NCBI GenBank assembly: GCA_046349155.1
Contig: JAXMCW010000004.1
Span: 310,001-374,000, forward strand
Direction of reading: 5' to 3'
Source: Alsobacter sp046349155
Lineage (GTDB): Bacteria > Pseudomonadota > Alphaproteobacteria > Rhizobiales > Beijerinckiaceae
DNA length: 64,000 bases
Below, piece by piece: positions 46,801-57,065 of this stretch; within the stretch, counting starts at the first letter, position 1; every line of letters starts with the position of its first letter. The position numbers and the translations under genes are program-made. The notes beneath the pieces were generated by a model that was not told the DNA's origin, did not search any database, and saw only the letters and a list, made by a program, of their open reading frames with translations.

Positions 46801-47687
46801 ACCTGCTCGTCTTCGGCCACGGCTACAGCTCCGACGCCTTCGTCCGGCGGGTCCGCCCGCGCTTCGCGCGCGTGACCTCCACGGTGCGCAGCGCCGCCAA
46901 GGCGGATCGGCTCGCCGCCGAGGGGATCGAGGCGCGGCTCTTCGATGGCGGGGCGGCCGGCCGCGAACCGGTGGTCGATCCCGCCCTCGCCGACGACATC
47001 GCGCAGGCTGACGCGGTCCTCGTCTCCGTCGCGCCCGACGAATCGGGCGACCCCGTGCTGCGGCATGTCTCGCAGGCGCTGCGCACAGCGCCGCGACTGT
47101 CCTGGATCGGCTACCTCTCCACGGTCGGCGTCTATGGCGACCATGACGGCGCCTGGGTCGACGAGGCGACGCCGGTCCGCCCGGTCAGCGAGCGCTCGGT
47201 GCGCCGCGTCGAGGCCGAGGAGGAATGGCTCACGCTCGGACGGCAGAGCGGCAAGGCGGTGCAGGTCTTCCGCCTCGCGGGCATCTATGGCCCGGGCCGC
47301 AACGCGCTCGTCAATCTGCGGGAGGGCTCCGCGAAGCGTCTGGTCAAGCCCGGCCAGGTCTTCAACCGCATCCATGTCGAGGACATCGCCGGCGCGCTGG
47401 AGGCATCGCTCGACCGGCCTTCGCCGGGCGCCGTCTACAATGTCACGGACGACGAGCCGGCTCCCCCCCAGGACGTGGTGACCTTCGCAGCAGGCCTGCT
47501 CGGGGTGGAGCCGCCGCCGGAGCAGGACTTCGCGACCGCCGTGCTGTCGCCCATGGCGCGCAGCTTCTACAGCGAGAACAAGCGCGTCTCCAACCGCAAG
47601 CTGCGCGAGGAGCTCGGCTACGCGCTGCGCTATCCGACCTACAGGGAGGCGCACCGGGCGCTGCTGGCGGCCGGCGAGGGCCGTTGA
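46797..47687 (+). CDS. NAD(P)-dependent epimerase/dehydratase-like SDR protein
   Basis: This 296-residue extended-SDR-like protein resembles YeeZ-type enzymes. It has an N-terminal LLVFGHGYSSDAFVRRV in place of GxxGxxG, LSWIGYLSTVGVYGDHDGAWVDE (the YLSTVGVYG block) and VFRLAGIYGPGRNAL. GTG 46797 overlaps the queG stop (GTGA). The loosened cofactor loop suggests weak or altered nucleotide binding. The function is unknown, but queG linkage recurs in this order. Its stop abuts the convergent olsB stop. Confidence 0.8.
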   Translation: MNLLVFGHGYSSDAFVRRVRPRFARVTSTVRSAAKADRLAAEGIEARLFDGGAAGREPVVDPALADDIAQADAVLVSVAPDESGDPVLRHVSQALRTAPRLSWIGYLSTVGVYGDHDGAWVDEATPVRPVSERSVRRVEAEEEWLTLGRQSGKAVQVFRLAGIYGPGRNALVNLREGSAKRLVKPGQVFNRIHVEDIAGALEASLDRPSPGAVYNVTDDEPAPPQDVVTFAAGLLGVEPPPEQDFATAVLSPMARSFYSENKRVSNRKLREELGYALRYPTYREAHRALLAAGEGR

Positions 47688-48668
47688 TCAGGCGGCGTGG
47701 CGGCTCGCGTCGACGCCGAAGTGCTCGACATAGCGCGGGTTGATCGCGGCGACCGGCAGGATCACCAGCACGTCCGTCGTGCCGAATTGCCGGTCGACCA
47801 CGGCGCCGTCCCCGAAGGTCGCGCCGACCCGCAGGTAGCCCTTCAGCAGCGGCGGCAGCGCGCGCAGCGCGCGCCTGGCGTCGACGCGCTCGGGCGGCAG
47901 CCGGTCCATCGGCACGGCCAGGCGCGGCAGGGCCGCGGCGCGCCAGTCCTCGGGCGCGCGGGCATGGTGATGCAGGAAGCTTAGCGGCAGGGCGAGCGCG
48001 TCCGGGTCCGTTCCCGCGAGGCTCGCGCAGCCGAACATCACGTCGACGCGGTGGTGCAGCACATAGGCCCAGACGCCGTGCCAGAGCAGTTCCACCGTGC
48101 GCTTGTCGCGATAGGGCTCCAGCACGCAGGAGCGTCCGAGTTCCAGGAAGCGGGCGCCGGGATGGGCCGCGATGAGCGGCGCGATGTCGAACTCGCTCTG
48201 CGTGTAGAAGCCGACATGGCGCTCCGCCACGTCCTGGCGCAGGAGGCGGTAGGTGCCGACGACGCGCGCCTTGCGCCGCGCCGGCGCGAAGCGGCGGGCC
48301 GGCGCGTCGTGGTCGATCACCAGGAGGTGGTCGCAGATCGCGTCGAAGCCGTCGATGTCGCGCCGCTTGAGGCGCGACATCATGTCGGGAATCGCCGCCA
48401 TCTCCTCGTAGAACACGCGGTAGCGCAGGCGCTGAGCGCGCTTGACGTCCTTGCGCGTGGTGGCGAGCCGCACCTCGAGCGGGCCGAGCCGGCCGAGCAC
48501 CGGGCCCAGTCCGAACGTTGGCTCGGGCTTCGGCGTCGGCGCGAAGGCCGGCGGAAGGGTGATCCCCTTGGCGCTCCGCTGCAGCCCGAGCAGGAGGTTC
48601 GCGATATTGGCAGTGCCGATCAGGGGCCGCGGAGTGGCCGGCCGGCCGGTCGGGACGATGTTGCGCAT
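47688..48668 (-). CDS. olsB: L-ornithine N-alpha-acyltransferase OlsB
   Basis: This 326-residue GNAT-like acyltransferase transfers a 3-hydroxyacyl group from ACP to ornithine, the first step of ornithine-lipid synthesis. Core motifs are QRLRYRVFYEEM, FDAICDHLLVIDHD, VVGTYRLLR, FLELGRSCVLEPYRDKRTVE and HHRVDVMFGCASLAGTDP. Ornithine lipids are phosphorus-free and often made under phosphate limitation. No Pho box was noticed here. Confidence 0.87.
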   Translation of the reverse strand: MRNIVPTGRPATPRPLIGTANIANLLLGLQRSAKGITLPPAFAPTPKPEPTFGLGPVLGRLGPLEVRLATTRKDVKRAQRLRYRVFYEEMAAIPDMMSRLKRRDIDGFDAICDHLLVIDHDAPARRFAPARRKARVVGTYRLLRQDVAERHVGFYTQSEFDIAPLIAAHPGARFLELGRSCVLEPYRDKRTVELLWHGVWAYVLHHRVDVMFGCASLAGTDPDALALPLSFLHHHARAPEDWRAAALPRLAVPMDRLPPERVDARRALRALPPLLKGYLRVGATFGDGAVVDRQFGTTDVLVILPVAAINPRYVEHFGVDASRHAA

Positions 48669-48811
48669 GGAGCCCTTCAGCCCTCGCCCGTCGGCCGTCT
48701 TGCCCGCGGCAAGCTCGGCCTCGAGCGTCGTAGACCATAGGTCCTCGACTGTTTTGTGACAATGTTGCCGCTTTGTGACGAGGCCTGCGGCCTTGCGCCC
48801 CGGGCGCGCGG

Positions 48812-50965
<2,154 letters not shown>

Positions 50966-51026
50966 TCCGCTCCTCGCCGGCGGAGCCTGCACCAGCAGGG
51001 TTGACAAAGGGTTCCGTGCGCCCGGT

Positions 51027-51932
51027 TCATGGGGCGAGGCGGTCCTGCAGGCCGCGATAGGCCAGCGCCTCCGCGACATGGATGCGCCCCACGGAAGCGG
51101 CCTCGTCGAGGTCGGCCAGCGTGCGGGCGATCTTCAGCACGCGGTGGTAGCCCCGCGCCGTGAGACGCACCTGGTCCGCCGCGCTGCGCAGGAGGGCGAG
51201 GCCGCCGGCGTCGGGCGTGGCCACCTGGTCGAGCAGGGCCGGCGGGCAGGCCGCGTTGCTGCGGATGTCGGCCCGCCCGAGCGACCGGAAGCGGGCGGCC
51301 TGCCGGGCCCGCGCCCGCGCCACGCGCAGGGCGACCTCCGCCGATCCCTCCGCCGAGGCGGGCAGCAGCAGATCCGACGCGCTCACGGCCGGCACCTCGA
51401 TCTGCAGGTCGATGCGGTCGATGAGCGGACCCGAAAGCCGAGCCTGGTACTGCGCCATGCAGCGCTCGTTCGGCGACCGGCGGCAGGCATAGCCCGGCTC
51501 CGTCGCCCGGCCGCACCGGCAGGGATTCATGGCCGCCACGAGCTGGAACCGGGCGGGATAGACGACCCGCCGGTTGGCGCGGGCGATGGAGACGTCGCCG
51601 GTCTCCAGCGGCTGCCGCAGGCTGTCCAGCACCTGCGGCTGGAACTCCGGCAGCTCGTCCAGGAACAGCACGCCGTGATGGGCGAGCGAGATCTCGCCGG
51701 GCCGCGCCGCGATGCCGCCGCCGACCAGGGCGGCCATGGAGGCCGAATGGTGGGGCGCGCGGAACGGCCGCCGGTCCGTGAGCGCCCCCTCCGCGAGCAG
51801 CCCGCCGACCGACTGGATCATCGAGACCTCCAGCAGCTCCGCCGGGTCGAGCGGCGGGAGGATCGAGGGCAGGCGCTGCGCCAGCATCGACTTGCCGGCT
51901 CCCGGAGGACCGGACATCAGGATGTTGTGGCC
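51027..51932 (-). pseudogene. comM: comM/yifB (Mg-chelatase-like AAA ATPase), 5' part displaced by an island
   Basis: About 302 C-terminal residues remain, starting at GHNILMSGPPGAGKSMLAQR. This carries Walker A, and HHGVLFLDELPEF (Walker B), NPCRCG and DRIDLQIEVP follow to a normal C-terminus. Intact ComM/YifB is about 510 residues with an N-terminal domain of about 210 residues, which is missing here. In-frame similarity stops at the GGC codon at 51930-51932, next to a serine recombinase gene, so the gene was split by integration. ComM is a hexameric helicase that promotes branch migration in natural transformation. Confidence 0.85.
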
Positions 51933-51950
51933 GATTAATCGCCAACTTTC
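51925..51950. other. Left junction of the integrated island (attL region) in comM
   Basis: Chromosomal comM sequence (GATGTTGTGGCC on the + strand) changes at about 51933 into non-coding, less GC-rich DNA beginning GATTAATCGCCAAC. The exact crossover bases cannot be defined without the right junction. The position corresponds to the conserved GGHN just before the Walker A motif of ComM. The 124 bp up to the recombinase gene hold no other feature. Confidence 0.6.
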
Positions 51951-52055
51951 TCATGCTCAGGGGTTGTAGTTCCGTGCCACGATCACGATCTGTGCTAGCA
52001 CTCCGTTTAAGTATCCATGCCTACGTTTCGTCGGATTTAGAATTGGGTTAGTTCG

Positions 52056-53741
52056 TTGCAAGCCCGCCCGAAAGCATATTCTTACATCCGCATGTCGACT
52101 GACGCGCAGCTCAAAGGCGATAGTCTTCGACGGCAGCTTGAGAAGTCATCTGCCTACGCGAGAGAACATGGGCTCGAGATCGACGAGCAGTTCGACCTCC
52201 GCGACATCGGGCTATCAGCCTTCGACGGCTCTCACATGGAGCGCGGCAGCCTTGGCAAATTCCTTGCCGCGGTGCGCGCAGGCAAGATCGAGAAAGGCTC
52301 TGTCCTTCTGATCGAGTCGTTCGATCGCCTCTCGCGCGAGCAGGTGACGACGGCGTTGACAGTGTTCTTGGACCTGCTGAATGCAGGGATCACAATCGTC
52401 ACATTGACGGATTTACGTCGGTACGAACCGAGCAACGTCGAACTTCCCGAGATCATGATGAGCCTTGTCGTCATGAGCCGTGCACACGAGGAGTCGCTGC
52501 AGAAATCCGACAGATTGTCGGCTGCGTGGAGAGCCAAGCGTGACAGGATCGCCGAGCGCAAGCTGACCGCGAAGTGCCCGGCGTGGTTGCGGCTCAACGC
52601 TCAGCGCACAGACTTCGATCTCATCCCTGAACGGGTCACAATCGTTCGCCGCATATTTGAAGACTGCCTCAGCGGGATGGGCGGCGACGTGATCGCTCGC
52701 CGGCTCAACGAGGCGAAGGTGCCCGCTTTCGGCAGGGCAACCGGCTGGCATAAGTCCTACGTGCAGAAGATCCTGTTCAATGACGCGGTGATAGGCCGGT
52801 ACCAGCCTCATCGGATGGTCGAAGGAAAGCGCGTCCCAGAGGGCGAATTCATCCCCGATTATTTCCCGGCTGTCGTTGACGAGGCGATGTTCTACGCGGC
52901 CAAGGGCGGTCGCGAGAGTCGTCGAGTTGGTGGGGGGGGCCGCAAGGGGTACGGCTTTTCGAACCTGTTCACTCGTCTCGCTGTCTGTGGCTGCTGCGGT
53001 TCGACGATGACGTATCGCAACCGTGGGCTGCGCGGCGGCGTGATGCTTGTCTGCGACAGTGTGCGTCGTGGTCTTGGCTGCGATGCGCCGTCGTGGAACT
53101 ACCGCCACTTCGAGGCAAGTTTCCTCGCCTTCGTAAGAGAGCTCGACCTACTCCAATTCGACCCAGCAACGTCGTCTGAGGGAAGCCGCCGAGACCAAGA
53201 GCAGGTTCTCGTGCTGGATGGGAGATTGCGGGAGCTCAAACGAAAGCGTGATCGAATCCTCGATCTGCTGCTCGATGCCGATGTGCCTGACGGGAGTCTC
53301 AAGGCGAAGTTTAAGGAGCTTGAGCTTGCCATATCCAAGTATGAGGGCGAGCGCGCAGCGCTGCTCAAGACCGCCGAAGCGCGTGTGAGGCAGGCAACGG
53401 ATGCCGCGTTCAGTCAGGCGACTCTACATCCGTTGATCGCCGGCTTGCAGCAGGGCGATCAACGGGAGGTCTATCAAGTCCGCTCGGCGATCGCGACGCG
53501 GGTGCGAACGCTGATCAAGAGTGTGAAACTCTTTCCTTCGGAGACAACGATCTGCGACAGCTCGGCCCCTCAACGATTCTTTGTCGTGGAGTACAGATCC
53601 GGCGGTCGCCGGAGCGTATGGCCACACGAAAATGCCCAATCCAAGGAAGTCGTGAACCAATTGAGGAAGAATTTAGACTACGTGCGCGTGATGCAAGCGA
53701 TGGAAGCAAAAAGATTATTGCATAGAAAAAGGAGATTTTAG
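52056..53741 (+). CDS. Large serine recombinase (island integrase)
   Basis: The 561-residue protein has an N-terminal catalytic resolvase domain with Ser14 in YSYIRMSTDAQLKGDSL and LLIESFDRLSREQ. A recombinase domain follows near residues 165-290 (VTIVRRIFEDCLSGMGGDVI, LNEAKVPAFGRATGW), then a zinc ribbon (CGCCGSTMTYRNRG, then CDSVRRGLGC) and a coiled-coil region (about 390-450). The frame is blocked upstream by a TAG, leaving TTG 52056 as the only start before the catalytic serine. It almost certainly integrated this island into comM. Confidence 0.93.
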   Translation: MQARPKAYSYIRMSTDAQLKGDSLRRQLEKSSAYAREHGLEIDEQFDLRDIGLSAFDGSHMERGSLGKFLAAVRAGKIEKGSVLLIESFDRLSREQVTTALTVFLDLLNAGITIVTLTDLRRYEPSNVELPEIMMSLVVMSRAHEESLQKSDRLSAAWRAKRDRIAERKLTAKCPAWLRLNAQRTDFDLIPERVTIVRRIFEDCLSGMGGDVIARRLNEAKVPAFGRATGWHKSYVQKILFNDAVIGRYQPHRMVEGKRVPEGEFIPDYFPAVVDEAMFYAAKGGRESRRVGGGGRKGYGFSNLFTRLAVCGCCGSTMTYRNRGLRGGVMLVCDSVRRGLGCDAPSWNYRHFEASFLAFVRELDLLQFDPATSSEGSRRDQEQVLVLDGRLRELKRKRDRILDLLLDADVPDGSLKAKFKELELAISKYEGERAALLKTAEARVRQATDAAFSQATLHPLIAGLQQGDQREVYQVRSAIATRVRTLIKSVKLFPSETTICDSSAPQRFFVVEYRSGGRRSVWPHENAQSKEVVNQLRKNLDYVRVMQAMEAKRLLHRKRRF

Positions 53742-53847
53742 TTGCAGAGTTTATTATATATGTTAAAGACTACTTTGTGACTAGGGGCGATTTTCCTAGC
53801 CATTGTAACAGAGCCATATTTGAAGCAGACATAGGAAAAATGGTATT

Positions 53848-54615
53848 ATGATATTTAACGATGACCCTAATTGGTCGCTCTTAATCGCAAATTCGTCCAG
53901 GGGGAGAAGCGGTAGGCACTGGATGCAGCTATTCGTCTCAACATGCCAGGCGCTGTGGGACATAGAGCGCGCTTGGGCCTTGGAATCCAACGGTGAGGAG
54001 ACCGCGGTCCATTTCTTTCAGAGCAGCGCCATCGTCAAAAAGCAGCTGGTTCAGTTCTCGACTGCGCACCCCGAAAGTCAGTGGAGCTTTACTAAGGCGA
54101 CCGCTACGGACGATCGGTGTGTGAAATTCAAAGAAGAGCACATTGGGGGCGGTCGCATAATCGCATCAAATCACAGTGTCCATAAGCGAAAATCGGTCAG
54201 TAATTTTCAGCGAAGAGATATCCCAATGGATATGTATATTGCTGTTTCCGGAACAGAAGCAAGCGAACAGGAGGCCAGAAGAGCTGTATCGGAGATATGC
54301 GGATGGGCTATGGCGAGAAAGTTGGAGACGACGTACGGACGTGCCATGGGGAATGTGTGGCGCATTGATTTTCTGAGTCCAAAAGATAGTGTTTTAGCAT
54401 TGATGGTTTATTGTTCGCTAGATTTTAGCAACAGAACATTCGTCGTTGACGAATTCCCGGAGTTCTCGAAAAGCCGTGTACGAACTCGAGTCATAGTGAA
54501 AAACGGCGTTATTGATCAAAGCTCGATGGGCTTTCCAAAAACAGGGGAAGAGAACGTAAAAAGGCCATTCCCAAGCAACAAATATTATCTTGAGACGAGA
54601 TATGGAAGGGCATAA
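53848..54615 (+). CDS. Uncharacterised island protein
   Basis: This 255-residue protein matches no family I recognise. It has no signal peptide or membrane segment. It is rich in Ser, Arg and aromatic residues, with patches such as WDIERAWALESNGEETAVHF and TYGRAMGNVWRIDFLS. Codons such as TTA, ATA and AGA, rare elsewhere in the window, are frequent, and the 106-bp upstream gap is AT-rich, both pointing to foreign origin. AGGAAAAATGGTATT precedes the ATG. Confidence 0.6.
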   Translation: MIFNDDPNWSLLIANSSRGRSGRHWMQLFVSTCQALWDIERAWALESNGEETAVHFFQSSAIVKKQLVQFSTAHPESQWSFTKATATDDRCVKFKEEHIGGGRIIASNHSVHKRKSVSNFQRRDIPMDMYIAVSGTEASEQEARRAVSEICGWAMARKLETTYGRAMGNVWRIDFLSPKDSVLALMVYCSLDFSNRTFVVDEFPEFSKSRVRTRVIVKNGVIDQSSMGFPKTGEENVKRPFPSNKYYLETRYGRA

Positions 54616-54638
54616 CGGAGTGCGTGAGCGCATGGAAA

Positions 54639-54662
54639 GGGCGGTCTCTTACGAGGCCGCCC
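54639..54662. terminator. Bidirectional terminator-like hairpin
   Basis: GGGCGGTC and GGCCGCCC pair over 8 positions (one G-T) around an 8-base loop, between the convergent ends of the 255-residue protein gene and the ArsR gene. A weak T-containing run (CTCTCTTTC) follows on the + strand and TTTCC on the other. Confidence 0.55.
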
Positions 54663-54704
54663 ACTCTCTTTCAGATTCGCTATCGCGACGATTACACATC
54701 CGGC

Positions 54705-55448
54705 TCAAAGTGCAGATTCCATAACCTTCTCTCCTGCCAATTTTGGCGCCAAAGTCCCGAAGGAGGTATTCAGCGCCTGCTGACCCTTCGGGGTCAGCGA
54801 AACAGCCCGGCGCTCCGCTGACCGCCTCACCCATCCATTCTCGAAACACATCGTGCAGATTGCGGCGCCGACCACTCCGGCTAGGTGCGGACGTCGCTCA
54901 CTCCAGTCAAGACACGGCTTGCAGAACATCCTCGAAGTGCGAGGTGAGGGCTCCTCCAGCCGTATTCCAAGACTCCTCAGATACGCGACGCCGCTATCGT
55001 TCAGTGACGCGCCTTCCATCGAGATCTCAAGGTGTCCGCGTACGGCGAGCCCATCCACAATCTGGATCGCGAGATGTCCTGCGAGGTGGTCGTAACACGT
55101 CCGGGCGAACCGGAGTGCGGGATCACGTGGTCCGACAAAGACGCGTCGCGCTCCAGGCCGCGATGCGGCCAGTTCGTCGGAGAGCGTCCATAACTGCTCG
55201 ATGATGTGGGCCACTGTCGCCGACGCAATCCTGTAATACCGATATCGCCCCTGTACACAGGACGCGAGCAATCCCGCACCGTTGAGTTTTGCGAGATGAC
55301 TGCTCGCGGTCTGCGGAGCTACACCTGCGGCACGCGCCAGCTCTGATGCGGTCAGAGAGCGGCCATCCATCAGCGCTTCGAGTATCTGCGCGCGTGCAGG
55401 GTCGCCCATCAACGCAGCAACTGCCGCAAAGTCTGTGGTTGTGCCCAT
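54705..55448 (-). CDS. ArsR-family winged-helix regulator with long C-terminal domain
   Basis: The 247-residue protein has an ArsR-type winged helix in its first 90 residues (LMGDPARAQILEALMDGRSL, TASELARAAGVAPQTASSHL, then the GRYRYYRIAS wing). A C-terminal part of about 150 residues includes ARTCYDHLAGHLAIQIVDGL and MFCKPCLDWSERRPHLAG. Cysteines in RTCYDH, CKPC and CTMC could bind metal. ATG 55448 begins MGTTTDFAAVAALMGD, typical for this subfamily. It diverges from the DUF1127 gene. Confidence 0.85.
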   Translation of the reverse strand: MGTTTDFAAVAALMGDPARAQILEALMDGRSLTASELARAAGVAPQTASSHLAKLNGAGLLASCVQGRYRYYRIASATVAHIIEQLWTLSDELAASRPGARRVFVGPRDPALRFARTCYDHLAGHLAIQIVDGLAVRGHLEISMEGASLNDSGVAYLRSLGIRLEEPSPRTSRMFCKPCLDWSERRPHLAGVVGAAICTMCFENGWVRRSAERRAVSLTPKGQQALNTSFGTLAPKLAGEKVMESAL

Positions 55449-55570
55449 CGCACGTCTCCATCTACCGACAGCCAGTTTGGCCCGGGTGTGCCGCAGCACG
55501 CTACCACCGCGATCGAAGCGATCCCGCCCGAAACCGGCGTACCCCTCGGACAGAAACGTCGGAGGGCAAA

Positions 55571-55945
55571 ATGACACGAGATCAAAATCAGCAACTTGCG
55601 ACGAGCTTCACGAACACCGCGGCAGATACGACGGCACTGCCGTTCACGACGCCTCGTGCGCAGCCGCACATCGCTGCTCAGCAGGCGCCCTTACATGCTC
55701 CTCAACAACGCAAGGAGCCCATCATGTCCTACACAACCCACAGTCCGGTCCGCGGCGGTACCTCGACAAACTTCGGCGAGTTGGCCGCGTCCATTTTCGC
55801 GTCTGCCGTATCCGAGGTGACAGCTCGCATCCGAGAGTATCGGACGCGTCGAGCCCTCATGGAACTCAACGACTTCATGTTGAAGGACATCGGACTCAGC
55901 CGGTCCGACATTGATGCCGTCGCGTGTGAGGTGAGCCGGAAGTGA
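55571..55945 (+). CDS. DUF1127 (YjiS-like) small protein, two possible starts
   Basis: The DUF1127 domain is at the C-terminus (ARIREYRTRRALMELNDFML, KDIGLSRSDIDAVA). Such Arg-rich proteins of 45-75 residues occur throughout alphaproteobacteria, and some affect phosphate and small-RNA metabolism. ATG 55571 (124 residues) has GGAGGG upstream. ATG 55724 (73 residues) has AAGGAGCCCATC upstream and gives the classic length, so both forms may be made. It is divergent from the ArsR gene, an arrangement also seen in other Hyphomicrobiales. Confidence 0.8.
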   Translation: MTRDQNQQLATSFTNTAADTTALPFTTPRAQPHIAAQQAPLHAPQQRKEPIMSYTTHSPVRGGTSTNFGELAASIFASAVSEVTARIREYRTRRALMELNDFMLKDIGLSRSDIDAVACEVSRK

Positions 55946-56026
55946 ACCTGCAAAGCATTCTGGCGGAGGCCGAGGCTTCCGCCGGTGGGCTCCCCCCTGT
56001 CCGAAAACACGTCAGGGAGCCACTTG

Positions 56027-57064
56027 CTATCCTAACCCTACTCCAATCAAAGACATAGCGGATCGCTCAAGATGAGGTAGCACACGAGCGAGAACTAAGT
56101 CCGCGTCGTCGAAATTCTCATAGATAACGCCAGTGCCTGAATGCACGACAGAGCAACGGATCTGATAAATCCAAGCAGCACCTCTTTTCCACTCCTCCTT
56201 GAAAGGCGCGTCTTGCCTCCTCTTGATTTCACGTTGAATGGCGTAGGCGAAGCGATTATTGCTATCAACAAGCGATTCGGCGGCAGAGAGCGCATTCTCG
56301 AAATGAAACAGTAGGCCGCGATCCTGAATCAGACCGATCAGTGCGCTTCTCTCAGCCAGAAGCTCTTTCTGAGCGCTTTCGAGTGTGCTGACTGGCTCAA
56401 GAAAGAAGTTCGCTTGTATTCGTGCGAAAACCGATGAGAGATAGCAGTTTTCGTGGATCCGGTAGAGCGCCTGAAACCGGGATGCTGCGGAATTCTCACT
56501 GACGGCCTGGAGCATAATACGTCGTCGTGTTACCTCGGCATTTGATGTGAAAGCTGAAGACAGTGACAACGTTTGCGCATCGTCAAGTATCAGGCGTATC
56601 GGATGAACTGCTCGAACACCGTTGAAGCTCGCGATCATTAAGTTGACGATCTCTTGCGAGACGGGTGGATCGTGTTCAACGATCGTAACGAGGCAATTGC
56701 TGACGCGTTGAAATTCTGGACCAGGGCAGACTTCTGGCTTGGCAACCCACGCTCTGATCAGCATGCTTTCAATTGACGTGGGCGGTGCGCCTGCAGAGCT
56801 CGATGGAATTTGCGCCAACTGCGCTACACGCACTCCATCGAGTAGCACCTCCCTGTACCGCCAGTCGCTTGTTGGCTCGCGAAGCGGCGAGAGTAGTACA
56901 TCACCCAGGTCAGCTTCAGTGCAGCAGGACGCAAGTGCATCTTTTGATGCCTCGCTGAACAATATGCCGCACTGGCCGCCAATGACCATCTCGGCGACGT
57001 CCTCTAATGAAGCCTCATCGGCATCTAGTAGAGCACGCGCGATATGAACCGGGAGCCCAGCCAT
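56027..57064 (-). CDS. Putative HEPN-domain protein, second gene of a two-gene module
   Basis: This 345-residue protein is recognised only at its C-terminus. There a helical region (about 240-345) contains WKRGAAWIYQIRCSVVHSG with Arg303 and His308 in the R-x4-H spacing of HEPN nucleases, followed by the usual distal helix (DDADLVLARVLPHLERSAM). The N-terminal 230 residues are unassigned. HEPN proteins are often RNases in toxin-antitoxin, abortive infection and CRISPR-associated systems. The start lies one base after the stop of the DGQHR-like gene, with GAAGG as ribosome site, so the two are coupled. Confidence 0.65.
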   Translation of the reverse strand: MAGLPVHIARALLDADEASLEDVAEMVIGGQCGILFSEASKDALASCCTEADLGDVLLSPLREPTSDWRYREVLLDGVRVAQLAQIPSSSAGAPPTSIESMLIRAWVAKPEVCPGPEFQRVSNCLVTIVEHDPPVSQEIVNLMIASFNGVRAVHPIRLILDDAQTLSLSSAFTSNAEVTRRRIMLQAVSENSAASRFQALYRIHENCYLSSVFARIQANFFLEPVSTLESAQKELLAERSALIGLIQDRGLLFHFENALSAAESLVDSNNRFAYAIQREIKRRQDAPFKEEWKRGAAWIYQIRCSVVHSGTGVIYENFDDADLVLARVLPHLERSAMSLIGVGLG

Positions 57065-57065
57065 A

